Assembly: GCA_030490835.1 (NCBI GenBank)
Contig: CM059972.1
Location: 8,896,264 to 8,960,263, forward strand
Direction of reading: 5' to 3'
DNA from: Annona cherimola
Lineage: Eukaryota; Streptophyta; Magnoliopsida; Magnoliales; Annonaceae
DNA: 64,000 bases
Shown: positions 23,801 to 33,492 of the stretch, piece by piece
Layout: each line of letters opens with the position of its first letter
How positions within the stretch are numbered: the stretch's first letter is position 1
The notes under the pieces: generated by a model
What the model was told of the DNA's origin: nothing
Database searches by the model: none
The model's input: the letters and a program-made list of their open reading frames with translations, nothing else
Program-made: the position numbers and the translations under genes

Positions 23801-26800
23801 AACTGTGGCTTTTGGATGCATGGTTCTAACTATCAATTTCAGGGGGGCATATCGGTCCCCTCTTAAGTCCATATGATTTTTGTGGGCTCTAGCCCTATTG
23901 AATGTATTTCAGTGCAGCTGCCCTTGCGGATGTTTTTTATTTCTTCTCTCTTTAATGCAGTATATTTTTCTCTCTTCAATGCAATGACATGCGTCGTGGG
24001 AGTATTGTTTGCTACTGACATGTATTGTCTATAAATAGGCAAGATTGGCAAGTGAGATGGTTGTTTGGAGAAGAGGAAAATCCGAAAAAACTGTTGGAGA
24101 CAAAGAAGTGCGAGGAGTAGTAAAGCAGGCAGAACCAAGTGTGGTTCAAAAATAGGATACTAGATGAGTTTGGGTTCAAGGGTAGAATACAGATTATTCT
24201 ATAGTTGTCTTAATTTTTTTGTGATTTATTATATTTGTTCGTCTCCTCCAACGATTTTTTAACTTCTTCACAGAAGGATTTTTCTCATAAATCTAATATT
24301 CCTCTGTACCTATACCTGTGTATTCTTGCCTTATTATGTTTTGATGGGCTATGGTGGTCTGAAAAAATTTATTCGTTAATCCACCCATCCTGGTCTAGAA
24401 AAACTATTTGCTCCACCCTATATGGTTTAAAAGTCATTTGCATTGTACTTATAGATTTTTTGGGCTAATTCCTTCTGTGTTAATCTGGTTTGGAGCCAAA
24501 AAGTAGTATCAAAGTCAATAAAAATATTATTCACAAGTTACTATTTATGTGAACAGTAACATTGGTAAAAAGGGTTGCTTCAAATGGTAAAATTAGTACT
24601 CATCAGAAAATTTCAAAAAAAATGATGGGAGTAAAATATGAAGTTGATAAATTCAGTAGTAATGCAAATTTTCTATTTAGCAAGGATGGATGAAAGACGT
24701 TCTCATCCAACAAAGCATCCACAAGGCATTAGATTAAGATGTTACAATTATGGCCAAGAGGGTTACATATAGCCAAAGGAAAGAAAAACTCTACTACAAT
24801 AGTAGAGAACATTGAAATTGTGCTCATTTCCTAATACAACAATCAGGAATGTGTGCACATGACAAACTCAAGTTCTAAGTCGATGATTGATATCGGAGCA
24901 TCATATTCCAGTACTCCACCAAAAAATTTCTTCTACAAATATAAAATAGGAGATTTTAGCACGGTTAAGATGGGCAACACAAATAAAAAATCATGAGCGT
25001 TGGTGACATCTGTATCAAAACAAATGTTGGTGAGACTAATTCTAAAAGACGTGCGACATTTCCCTGATTTACTAATGAACTTAATATCAGGGGATGCTCT
25101 TAATCAAGAAGGATACGAGAATTATTTCAGTAACCAGAGATGGAAACTCACTAAAAGAACATTGGCGGTTGCGAAAGGAAACATGTGTCGTATGTTATAC
25201 AATACTAAAGCTGAAGTGTGTAGAAGCAGACTAAATGCATCTGAGGAAGATATGTCACTAGATTTGTGGCACCAAAAATTAGAGCACATCAATGAGAAAG
25301 GGTTGCAAATTTTAGTAAAGAAGTCGCTAATAACCTTTACTAAAGGTACAATATGTGATTTCTACTTATTTAGAAAGAAGTATAGAGTTTTATTTTAAAA
25401 ATTTTCTAATAACAAAATTAATATTCTTGATATGGTATATTCGGATGTTTATGGTTCGTTTGAAGGGGAAACAATTAGTGGTAATAAATATTTTATTACT
25501 TTCATTGATAATGCTTTACAAAATTTATGGGTGTATTTTTTGAAGGGTGCTTGTTTTTCAAAAAAAACTTTTCAACTAAAGGTCCATTTGGGAACTTGAA
25601 AAATTGCCCGCAAATGTAAAACTTTTCAAAAACGTGATGGAGGCAATAGCAAAGTAGTTATTTCAGCTTTTAGTTTTCGGAGTAGTGAGGAGGCCTGAGC
25701 ACCGTACCTGGTCATGGCAAATCTTTGAAATCGAGCAAATGGAGAGGAGAAGAGGGAGGCTTGAGTGTTGTACACTTCAAAGCAGTTGTGTGCAAATGCG
25801 ACGCCTAGCCCAGTAAAATTATGCCCAAACGTTGCATGAGAATTTAATAGGCCCACCACATGAGCCGAAAGGCAACAACTTAGTCAACAGGCAGTTAATG
25901 ATGGCCCAAAAAAACATCATGAAACTTTTTCGACTTCCCAAACAGCCCCTAAGGGTGTGTTTAGGAAATAATAAAACTTTTGGATGAAAAATTTTTAGTA
26001 TAAAAGTTTTTGAAATAAGAGAAAATAATGTGACATAATAAAGGGTAATAATGAGGAATAAAGATAATAGAGTTAAAATAAATATGTTTTTGTATGAGTA
26101 GTTGCATAGAAAAGATTAAAAAGTAAAGTAGTTTATATAGGAAGATATGAAAAAATAATAAAAAATGATATAGTTGTGAAGAATGAAAAGTTTTAGATTA
26201 AAAAAAGTCATCCTAAAACTTTTCAATATAAACTTTTCACTCTCCACGACTACCTCATTTTTTTAATTATTTCTTTATGTTTTCTTATACAAACTACCTT
26301 ACTTTTCAATCATTTCTACACAACTACTCATACAATAACCTATCTATTTCAACTCTGTTTCTCTATTCCTCATTATCGCTCCTATTCTATCCCGTCGTTT
26401 TCTCTCGTTTCAAAAACTTTTACTCAAAGAACTTTTCATCCAAAAGTTTTATCACTTTCCAGATACAGCCGAAGACAAAAAAACACTAGGTATTTCAAAT
26501 TTTCCGGCAGTTCCAAGTCATGGTGCAAAAAGAAACTAGATAAAGGTTGAAGTGTCTCCATACTAACAACAAAAAGGAGTGCACATCAAAAGAATTTGAA
26601 AGTAATTGTTCGAGTCATGGGATTTGCCACGAGAAGACGGTTTCTTGTACCCTACAACATAATGGTGTAGCTGAAATGATGAATCGCATCATTGTTTGAG
26701 ACAATAAGGTGTATGCTTTCAATGGCTAAACTACCTAAGCCATTATAGGGTGAAGTAATTCATACAAATTGCTACATCATGAATAGGACTCTATTAGTTC

Positions 26801-29800
26801 CACTAGGCTTCAACATTCTAGAGAAAACTTGGAGTGAAAAGGAGATATCTTGCTCTCATATGAAAGCGTTTGTATGCAAAGCCATGATGCATGTGCTAAA
26901 GGAACAAAGAGCTAAGTTCAATAATAAAGTGGTACCTTGCATATTCCTCGAATATAATGACAAGGAGTTCGGCTACAGACTGTAGGACCTAGCAAAAAAA
27001 ATTATCAGAAGCAGAGATATGATCTTCTGCGGAAACAAATTGGGAGTTGCTAGCGATGAAATAGAGAAGACTAGATACAAAAATGATACGAATTCAAATT
27101 TTATACCAATCACTTTTTTCATCAAATAATTTTGTAGTTGGAAAAGGAAGACGGTGAAGATTTTTCACTAGTAGCAGCGGAAAATGAAGCCATTGAGTAG
27201 GGGGGAGGCGGGGAGCAGCCCACTTTATCTCAGATAATACAACAAATGAAGAGATCAGAATGAGAAAGGAGACTTTTATCCAGATATCCTATTTTCAAAG
27301 CATGTCTCCCTTATTGAAGAGAGAAAGCCAGAAGATTTCAAAAAAGTGCTATCTTGTCCAGATAAAAATTAATGGATTGAAGCAATGAAAGAGGAAATGA
27401 AATCATTACAGGAAAATGGAATATATGAGTTGGTGGACCTTCCCAAGGCTAAGAAGGCCTTGAAGTGCAAGTGGATTTTCAAGCTTAAGAAGGACGGAAA
27501 TAGCAAGTTGATGAATTACAAAGCTCAGTAAGTGGTAAAAGAGTTCGGACAAAAGAAAGATATAAATTTTGATAAAATAATCTCTTGTTGTTAAAATGAC
27601 TTTTATTTGAATAATTTGAGCTTGATAGTCAAAATGAATCTTAAGCTAGAACGGTCAGATAGGAAAATTGTTTTTCTCCATAATAATCTGGAGGAAGAAA
27701 CATACATGAAGGAGCAAAATGTTTCAAAGTGAAAAAGAAAGAGTACATGGTATGCAAACTGAAAAAGAGTCTCTATGGAATAAAGCATACACTGAGGAAG
27801 TTGTGTAGAAAGTTTGACTCATTTGTGATGAGCCATGGCTATAGCAAAACTCAAGCAGACCCAAGTCTATATTTCAAAATTTTCTCTCATAACGACTTTA
27901 AAATCTTGTTACTTTATGTAGGGGATATACTGATTCTAAAACAAAATGTCAAGTTGATCGTGGAACAAAAGAAGAAATCTCGGCAATGGATATTGTTTGT
28001 GATAGAAAAATATAGAAGACATGGTTGCCACAAGAGAACTATATTAGACATGTTCTAGAACGCTTCAATATAAAGACTACTAAGCCGGTTAGCACTTCAC
28101 TCACTGACCACATGAAGCTGAATAAGAAGTCATGTCCTACTATAGAAAAATAGAAAGCTAATATAGTAAAAATTCCTTATTCCTCAACTGTTGGAAGTTT
28201 GATGTATGTCGTGGTATAAAACAAGCCAAATATTGATCATGCAATTAGAGTTATGAGCAGATTTCTTCATAATCTCGGGAGAAATTGAGAAGTTGTAATA
28301 TTAATCCTTAGATATTTGAAAGGTAATTCAAAACTGTACTTATGTTTTCGGAGAGCTGATTGAAACATAAAAGGCTATATAGATTCGGATATGGCAGGTG
28401 AAGTTGATTATAAGTTTATTTCTAAATATTTGTTTACTTTTGATGGGAAGCTGTTTCTTAGTAATCAAAACTGCAAAAAATGTATAGCACTGTCTATGAC
28501 TAAGGCTAAGTAGATTGCTACTACAAAGTGGGAAAAGAAATAATATGGCTGAAGCAATTTCTTCAAGAGTTAAGAGCAAAGGAAAAGTATGTATTTTATT
28601 GCGATAATCAAAGTGCTATAGACTTAAGCAAAAATTCCATGTATCATTCTCCAACAAAGCTCGGCAATATCAGATTTCATTAGATTTGAGAAAAAATGGA
28701 AGACAAGTCATTTCAATTGAACAAGATCTCCACGAACAAAAACCTTTCCAACATGTTAACAAAGGTGATTACTCGAGATAAGTTTAAGCTATGCAAACAA
28801 CTCACTGGAATGAGCTCTTGTTAAGTATTCTTCTTCATAGGTATGGGTCTGAAGGGGAGATTTGGGAGGTCTAGCCCCCATCAAATGAGTTATAGTGCGG
28901 CTGCCACTGCACATGTTTTCGTTTCTTCTCTATTTAATGCAACATACTTTTATCTCTTCAATGCAATAACATGCGTTGTTGAGAGCATTTTTTGCTAGAC
29001 ATAATTGCTTATAAATAGACAAGATTGGCAAGCAAGATAGTTGCCTAAAAATAGAAAAATCTAGAGAGGATTGTTGGAGAGAAAAGAGGTACGAGGGGAA
29101 GTAGAGCAGAAAGAAACCAAGTGTGGTTGAAGAATAGAATACTAAGTATATTCAGGTTCAAGAATAGAACATAGGTTATTTCATATTGGTTGCAATTTTC
29201 TTGTGATTTATTATATTTACTCCTTTCCTCCCACATTTTTTTTCCCTTTTTCATAGAATTATTTTCCATGTAAATCTGGTGTTACTCTGTACAGCTGTAC
29301 CTATGCCTATTTGTTCTTGTTTTGTAATGTTTCAATCTGCTCATAATGATCTGAAAATATTTTCTTATTAATCTGTCCATTTTGGTCTAGAAAAAATCAT
29401 TTGACCCTATCCTTTAGGGTCTAAAAATCACTTGCATTGTACTCATAAATCTTTTGATCTAATTTCTTGTGGGTTAATTTGATTTGGAGCCCAACAATTG
29501 TATCATATTGCGCCAACCTTAATATTGGCCTGTAGTGGATTTTTTTCACCCAACAATACAAACAGTATTCACAAAATTGAAAAATGCAACTATATATTAT
29601 TATTTAATCTCTAACACATACAAATAATATTCAATAATTTTATTCTCAATCTAAAATAGCTGATATACATACAAAATTTCATCATCATCAACATCATAAG
29701 CCATTTCCAACCTAGGTGGGGTCGGCCGCATAGATTCTGTTGCGCCATTCTTGGCGATTTAAGACTAAATTTTTTGTAATTTATAATATTTTTAAATCTT

Positions 29801-32462
29801 ATTTAATTACTTTCATCCATGTTTTTTTTTGTCTTCCTCGCATTCTCCTACCACCTTCTACTTGGATAGACTCTGTTTTCCTAACCGGTGCTATTTCAGA
29901 CCTCATTTTAACATGACCTAACCATCTTAATCTATTTTCTCTACAAATTTGTCTCACTCTTAAGCTTTCTCGAATTATTTCATTCTTAATTTTATCTTTT
30001 CTTGTTTTACCACTCATCCACCTTAACATTTTCATTTCCGCTACGCTCATTTTTGTATATGTTGTTCTTTAACTGCCCAACATTCTGCCCTATAAAGCAT
30101 AGCAGGTTTAACCGAAGTCTTATAAAATTTTCCTTTTAATTTGATTAAAACTCGACGGTCACATAAAATTCCTGACGCACTTCTTCATTCCTTTAATCCT
30201 GCTTGAATTTTATGTATTATATCTTTCTCAATTTCCCCTTTCTCTTAAACTATTGATCTTAAGTACCGAAAGTGATTAGTTCTTATTACTACTTGATCCA
30301 AAATCTTAATTGGTTCCTCATCCGGATTCTCACTATTATTAAAATTACATTTCATATATTCAGTTTTTGTGCGACTAATTCTAAAACTATTATATTCCAA
30401 AGCATCTACTCACCTATTAAATTTTAAATTTAGTCCTTCTTTAATTTCATCTATTAGAATAATGTCATCTGCAAATAACATACATACAAAATTTAAAAAA
30501 AAAAAAAAATTTAACTGGGCATTTTCAAGACACAAAACACCCATATCACGTATCCAACCTGGCTGATGCCCACAGAATACGGCCCTATCGTACAGGCTGA
30601 TATTCAAAACCATATTTGGATGGCCAAGTCAACATCAAAGATAAGAAACAAAAGGTTTCCTAGAAAATTACTCATAGATCCTCTGGTTGTTCGGTTGGAA
30701 AATCAGTACGCTTGAATAATTTTAATTTTATGGTTTATGTATGCTTCCAATCAAAATGTTTCTAGCTTTTATAGTAAAGTATATGTAGATTAATATGATA
30801 GAAAATTTTCATTATAAAAAAAAAATCTTCAATTCCAACATCAAAAGCATATGCTAACGTACACACGGCAGACCAAGCCGATCAAAAAGTCGTAAGTGCC
30901 GTTGTCCGGTTGAATTTATTATCCAGGTTCAGCTTCTATTTTAAGGATTCCGTTGATTTTAATGAATTAAAAAGCTTATTCTCAGTTTTTTGGATAGAAT
31001 AATTCAAAGTCAACCAGTTCCAACGAAAAATCAAATGGCTCGGAGTTCTTTACAAAAAAAAAAATTGAATAATCCTCCTATCATGATTCACAGACGCCAG
31101 CGTGTTTGACACGTATTACGTTCCGGCCAAGCCGCCAAATGTGCAAGGTGAAAACATCGAACGCAAAAACATGCTTCTATGCCCGCTTGACTTTCCATGG
31201 ATATATAAATAAAAATTTTGGTAGGGTTCAGAATTAAATCATTTAAAGTCTACCATAAAATTATTTTTCCTTACCATAAATCCACACAGTTCACATGATG
31301 TCCTGAATTATTAGGATGATAAATTACGATATACGTATTAGTCATTTCAAACTAATTCTAACATTGCAGTTACATTCTAGTGCAAATTAAATTACCTAAG
31401 TAAACCTTATGATACCCGAACTATAAAATTAAACTCTTCACAATAACATCCAATTTTAGAAATCTTACCTACTCTGGGTGAATTTTTCCAACTTTAGGAT
31501 CTGCACGGTCATTGATGAATTTTGATTTTAAAAAAAAACACCTTTGATGTAAAAGATTTTAAAATATAAGAAAATAATATAATACAATAGAAATAATCTT
31601 GAAGAGCGGACAATATAAAATTAAAATAGAAAAATTAGATAGGTAAGTAATTATGTAGAAATGATTAGGAAGTGTAGTAGTTATACGAAAAGAAATAAAA
31701 AAAATAAGATAACCACGAAAAGTGAAAAAATTTTAGTTCAAAAGTTTTTATTTTTTTTTGGTTGATAAACACCACTCAAGAGCGAGGGGAGGAAACAGGA
31801 GGAAAAAGAAAATGGTGGAAATGGAATTTTATTTTTACGTACCGAAGAGAAGCTTGTCGATGCTCTCACGCGCAACGTATTCATAGATCAAGAGCTTGTG
31901 TTGAGCGTGTGCGCAGTAGCCCACTAGGTTCACCACGTTTCGGTGCTGCACACCTGCCAGCAGCCTGGCCTCGTTGATGAACTCCTTCTCCCCCTGGTTC
32001 GAGCTCTCCGAAAGCATCTTCACCGCAATTTCTCTTCCGTCTTCCAACTTCCCCTTTTCACCATTTTCGATTCATAATTATCAAATTAAATTCGAATAAA
32101 GCCAAAAAAAAAAACCAGCCACAGGTATTTTCTTCGTATACCTTGAAGACGGGACCAAACCCGCCCCTTCCCAGCATGTTTTTGGGATGGAAATCTTGCG
32201 TTGCCGCCACGATTCTTTCGAAGGAAAAATGCCTCTGCTCCCGAGAAGCGACTGACTCCAAACCCACCTCTCTCTGCTGCTGCTGCTGCTGAGAATCTGA
32301 TGCAAATCAAGTCTTGTGAGCGAATTAGAGAAAGGCAAGGATGGGAGGTGGTAGTTGTTGTTGTTGCTGCTGATGCTGCAGCATTCATGTACCTTTGTGT
32401 TTGCGAGAGTGGGATTTGAACGTGTTGAAGAAGGCATCCAGAAATTTTCCAGATTTCGGCAT
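20835..32462 (-). CDS. Receptor-like cytoplasmic kinase, CRK10/CRK43-like (409 aa, six exons)
   Basis: Exons on minus: 32462-32393, 32296-32142, 32053-31843, 23634-23400, 22850-22700, 21242-20835. All junctions are GT-AG and keep frame. A short basic N-terminus ([19 protein letters not shown]) and a glutamine run (26-31) precede a complete Ser/Thr kinase domain: glycine loop GRGGFG (66-71), lysine K87 in AVK, helix-C glutamate E103, HRD (182-184) with IKASN, DFG (202-204) and APE (228-230). The HRD arginine makes it an RD kinase. There is no signal peptide, ectodomain or membrane segment, so it should be a soluble or lipid-anchored cytoplasmic kinase of the DUF26-RLK-related group; family members act in stress and immune signalling, which is inference here. 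The tail (about 350-409) is Ser/Ala/Thr-rich. Intron 3 is 8.2 kb and full of transposons. All catalytic residues are present. Confidence 0.85.
21451..22415. mobile_element. MITE family A copy in kinase intron 5, split by a hAT insertion
   Basis: Left part 21451-21620 starts GGGTGTGTTTGGGAAGTAAC and contains the family's AAAATAGATAGGTTAGACGTATGGATAGTTG-type phrase. The right part resumes after 22355 with GTGAAAAATAATTAAAAAATG. The two halves join sensibly when the inserted element at 21629-22355 is left out. Confidence 0.65.
21629..22355. mobile_element. Non-autonomous hAT element, 727 bp
   Basis: Ends are TAGGGGGTGTTAAC and, inverted, TAAGGGTATTAATG. They are flanked by GGAAGAAG (21621-21628) and GAAAGAAG (22356-22363), an 8-bp target duplication with one mismatch. 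Subterminal copies of AAACGGGTT / AACCCATTT occur near both ends. The middle (about 21835-22010) is a strongly purine-rich stretch on plus. No transposase. A related fragment lies at 41720-41935. Confidence 0.7.
23105..23230 (+). mobile_element. Possible tRNA-derived SINE remnant in kinase intron 4
   Basis: Contains GAGGTCATGGGTTCGATCATCC, a good B-box (GGTTCGATC) in a tRNA-like setting, after an A-box-like segment. Followed by unrelated-looking DNA without a clear tail. Confidence 0.35.
23881..24502 (+). repeat. 5' LTR of the Copia element
   Basis: Starts TGTGGGCTCTAGCC and ends near TTTGGAGCCAAAAA. Aligns along its length with 28861-29496 (for example TATAAATAGGCAAGATTGGCAAG, containing a likely TATA box). 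It is followed by TAGTATCAAAG, a degenerate initiator-methionine tRNA primer-binding site (expected TGGTATCAGAG). Confidence 0.8.
24620..25400 (+). pseudogene. Copia gag remnant, protease and integrase N-terminal part
   Basis: A short gag start-like stretch (24623-24700) is followed directly by a mutated zinc knuckle (24733-24782, one Cys and the His both replaced by Tyr), so most of gag is deleted. The aspartic protease site reads D-I-G-A-S (24888-24902) where D-S/T-G-A is expected. The GAG-pre-integrase and HHCC region follows ([13 protein letters not shown], 25263-25301) but ends in C-x-F instead of C-x-x-C. A stop at 24996 and one at 25396 interrupt the frame. Confidence 0.7.
25410..25540 (+). 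pseudogene. Copia integrase catalytic core, first part
   Basis: The reading [20 protein letters not shown] with YFITFID marks the start of the DDE core (first and second blocks). The frame then runs into inserted MITEs at 25578, and the rest of the core resumes only after 26480. Confidence 0.65.
25578..25950. mobile_element. MITE inserted in the Copia integrase
   Basis: Ends are AAAGGTCCATTTGGGAACTT and the inverse of GACTTCCCAAACAGCCCCT, so both tips carry TTTGGGAA-type inverted repeats. The interior is less AT-rich and holds no recognisable gene (the frame at 25626-25859 on minus is chance). Confidence 0.6.
25951..26470. mobile_element. MITE family A, full-length 520-bp palindrome
   Basis: Left arm starts AAGGGTGTGTTTAGGAAATAATAAAAC. 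The right arm ends ...GTTTTATCACTTTCCAGATACAGCC, its inverse. The arms of about 255 bases meet near 26212 with almost no loop. This is the best-preserved family A member in the window and it lies directly against the preceding MITE. Confidence 0.75.
26480..26985 (+). pseudogene. Copia integrase, second part
   Basis: Pieces in several frames correspond to the later DDE core and the C-terminal integrase region, including [20 protein letters not shown] (26779 on) and [16 protein letters not shown]. Stops occur at several places (for example near 26750 and 26983). Confidence 0.65.
27380..28070 (+). pseudogene. Copia reverse transcriptase, inactive
   Basis: Conserved blocks appear in order: the [21 protein letters not shown] entry region (27427-27490), [13 protein letters not shown] (27750-27790) and the catalytic box, which reads Y-V-G-D (about 27917-27928) where Y-V-D-D is required. 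One catalytic aspartate is therefore lost, in addition to stops and frame changes near 27530 and 27730. Confidence 0.75.
28190..28825 (+). pseudogene. Copia RNase H region
   Basis: Fragments include GSLMYVVV followed by a stop, [24 protein letters not shown] (the S-D-x-D-W-A-G site has lost its tryptophan) and [13 protein letters not shown] with the closing [12 protein letters not shown]. Several in-frame stops. A purine tract GAAGGGGAGA (28851-28860) directly before the 3' LTR is the polypurine primer. Confidence 0.7.
28861..29496 (+). repeat. 3' LTR of the Copia element
   Basis: Starts TTTGGGAGGTCTAGCCCCC after the polypurine tract and ends TTTGGAGCCCAACA. Pairs with 23881-24502. The open frame on minus at 29045-29269 lies wholly within it and is spurious. 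Confidence 0.8.
29665..29679. repeat. LINE target-site duplication, copy at its 3' end
   Basis: ATACATACAAAATTT, identical over 15 bases to 30480-30494; the next bases on either side differ. Confidence 0.85.
29680..30479 (-). mobile_element. 5'-truncated L1-type LINE in kinase intron 3
   Basis: Flanked by a perfect 15-base target duplication, ATACATACAAAATTT, at 29665-29679 and 30480-30494. On minus the element starts inside the reverse transcriptase at [11 protein letters not shown], the catalytic FADD box (30479-30440), continues through YRTKTEY-like and [21 protein letters not shown] blocks, the RWLGHV motif, and ends in the GGGGTCGGCCGC-type plant LINE 3' end and a TGATGATGA tail. The frame has a stop after about 23 codons and a shift near 30055. 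It lies in the same orientation as the host gene. Confidence 0.85.
29799..30050 (-). pseudogene. LINE reverse transcriptase C-terminal fragment
   Basis: Eighty-three codons that read [20 protein letters not shown], then [11 protein letters not shown] and [15 protein letters not shown]. This is the standard tail after the reverse transcriptase domain of plant L1-type LINEs that are often annotated as gene fragments. It is not a host gene. Confidence 0.8.
30480..30494. repeat. LINE target-site duplication, copy at its 5' end
   Basis: ATACATACAAAATTT, identical to 29665-29679; directly followed by the A-run of the pre-insertion site. Confidence 0.85.
30495..31514. other. Kinase intron 3, remaining non-repeat part
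   Basis: No gene or clear repeat. The sequence is AT-rich with several less AT-rich patches (30540-30600, 31080-31150) that I cannot assign. Confidence 0.4.
31515..31760. mobile_element. MITE family A copy beside kinase exon 3
   Basis: Contains TTAAAATATAAGAAAATAATATAATAC, TTAGATAGGTAAGTAATTATGTAGAAATGATTA and a TTTTAGTTCAAAAGTTTTT end typical of the family. One tip is lost. It lies only about 85 bases from the exon 3 donor site. Confidence 0.5.
32274..32291 (-). repeat. CAG trinucleotide run coding for six glutamines
   Basis: Six CAG codons on minus within kinase exon 2 (residues 26-31), immediately after the acceptor. A second GTT/GCT-rich run lies in intron 1 (32352-32381). Confidence 0.85.
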
Positions 32463-33492
32463 GAGTGGGAAGAAAGCAAAAGAGAATGGGATGGACGACG
32501 ATGTTGTTCTTACATGATTCCAGAGATGGGTACGAGGATACGACGATTGCAAATTTGTTACTTTTGATTCTTCTCATTGACTTGACGAAACGAGTGGCTG
32601 GATTGGCAGCACGGAACGCGATGACGTTGCGACGAGAGGACAGGAGTGGTTGGATTGGAAAGAAGCAACGCGGTTGGCAAGCGCGTTGAACAGAACCTTG
32701 AGTGCGTTCAACTCGGTTCGGTCGAGTGACCGGCTTGATGCCCCCAGACCGGTTTATCCATTGGGCCTGAACGTGCAGTAAAAATGTAAAATATGGAATT
32801 ATCTGAAAAAAAATTAATTTCTAATATAATTTAATTATTTTTCAATATATAATAATAAAGTGAGAGTAAAATGTAAATAAATAAAATAATTAAATGAAAA
32901 AAGGAATTTAATGTGTGTTTGACAATCATACAATTTCAGACTTTTTATCCACCATAACTGTTTTATTTTTAATTATTTTTTTTACATTTTCTTATATAAC
33001 TATCTTAAAATTCAATCAATTAATTCCTAAAATTTCATCTAAAGCAAAATATATAATTAAAACGGTTCCACAACAACTTAACTATAATAGCTTCAAGTAA
33101 GCGCGGCTTATATATTGTATCTAGTTAAGAAATATGCCAATTCAATAAAAAAAAAATTGAAAAAGCATGGCATAAAATAAGAGCCATGTCAAATTCTCTT
33201 CTTAATTATTACCCACACAAATTTCACATTCTATTTAGGAAAAGATAAAAAAGGAATGTGTGATGGTGAAAATGGAAAAAATTTTGAAGAAATGAAAAAG
33301 TAACAATGTGATAATAACAAATATAACATTAAAAGTAAAAAGAATAAAGATAAATGAGATTGAGTAGTTGTATGTAAAATATGATAAAAATAATTAAAAT
33401 GTTGAAATAGCGTAGAAAAGCAAAATAGTTAAAATGTCAAGTTATATCACCTACTGTATAAAAAGAAATAAAAAATTTATATATTACAAAAC
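32463..33492. other. Upstream region of the kinase gene
   Basis: About 300 bases directly before the ATG are less AT-rich and should hold the 5' UTR and promoter. From 32790 the DNA is AT-rich, with a decayed family A-type MITE at about 32915-33075. No other gene seen. Confidence 0.4.

Larger units (their letters stand above)
23881..29496 (+). mobile_element. Copia-type LTR retrotransposon, decayed, in kinase intron 3
   Basis: Two diverged LTRs (23881-24502 and 28861-29496) flank remnants of gag, protease, integrase, reverse transcriptase and RNase H in Copia order, on the strand opposite to the host gene. Flanking pentamers ATTTT (23876-23880) and ATTGT (29497-29501) differ at one base. The gag is largely deleted, frames are broken by stops and shifts, and MITEs split the integrase. 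Order and motifs fit the TNT1-like (Tork) part of Copia. The LTRs look roughly 80 percent alike by eye, so the insertion is old. Confidence 0.85.

Noticed and set aside
29799..30050. Minus-strand 83-codon frame as a possible host gene
   Set aside because: It is the standard tail of a plant LINE and lies within an 800-bp insertion bounded by 15-bp duplications.
32081..32689. Open frames of 60-163 codons around kinase exons 1 and 2
   Set aside because: They cross the exon-intron borders of the kinase gene; the short in-frame exon starting MPKSGKFLD fits the family.
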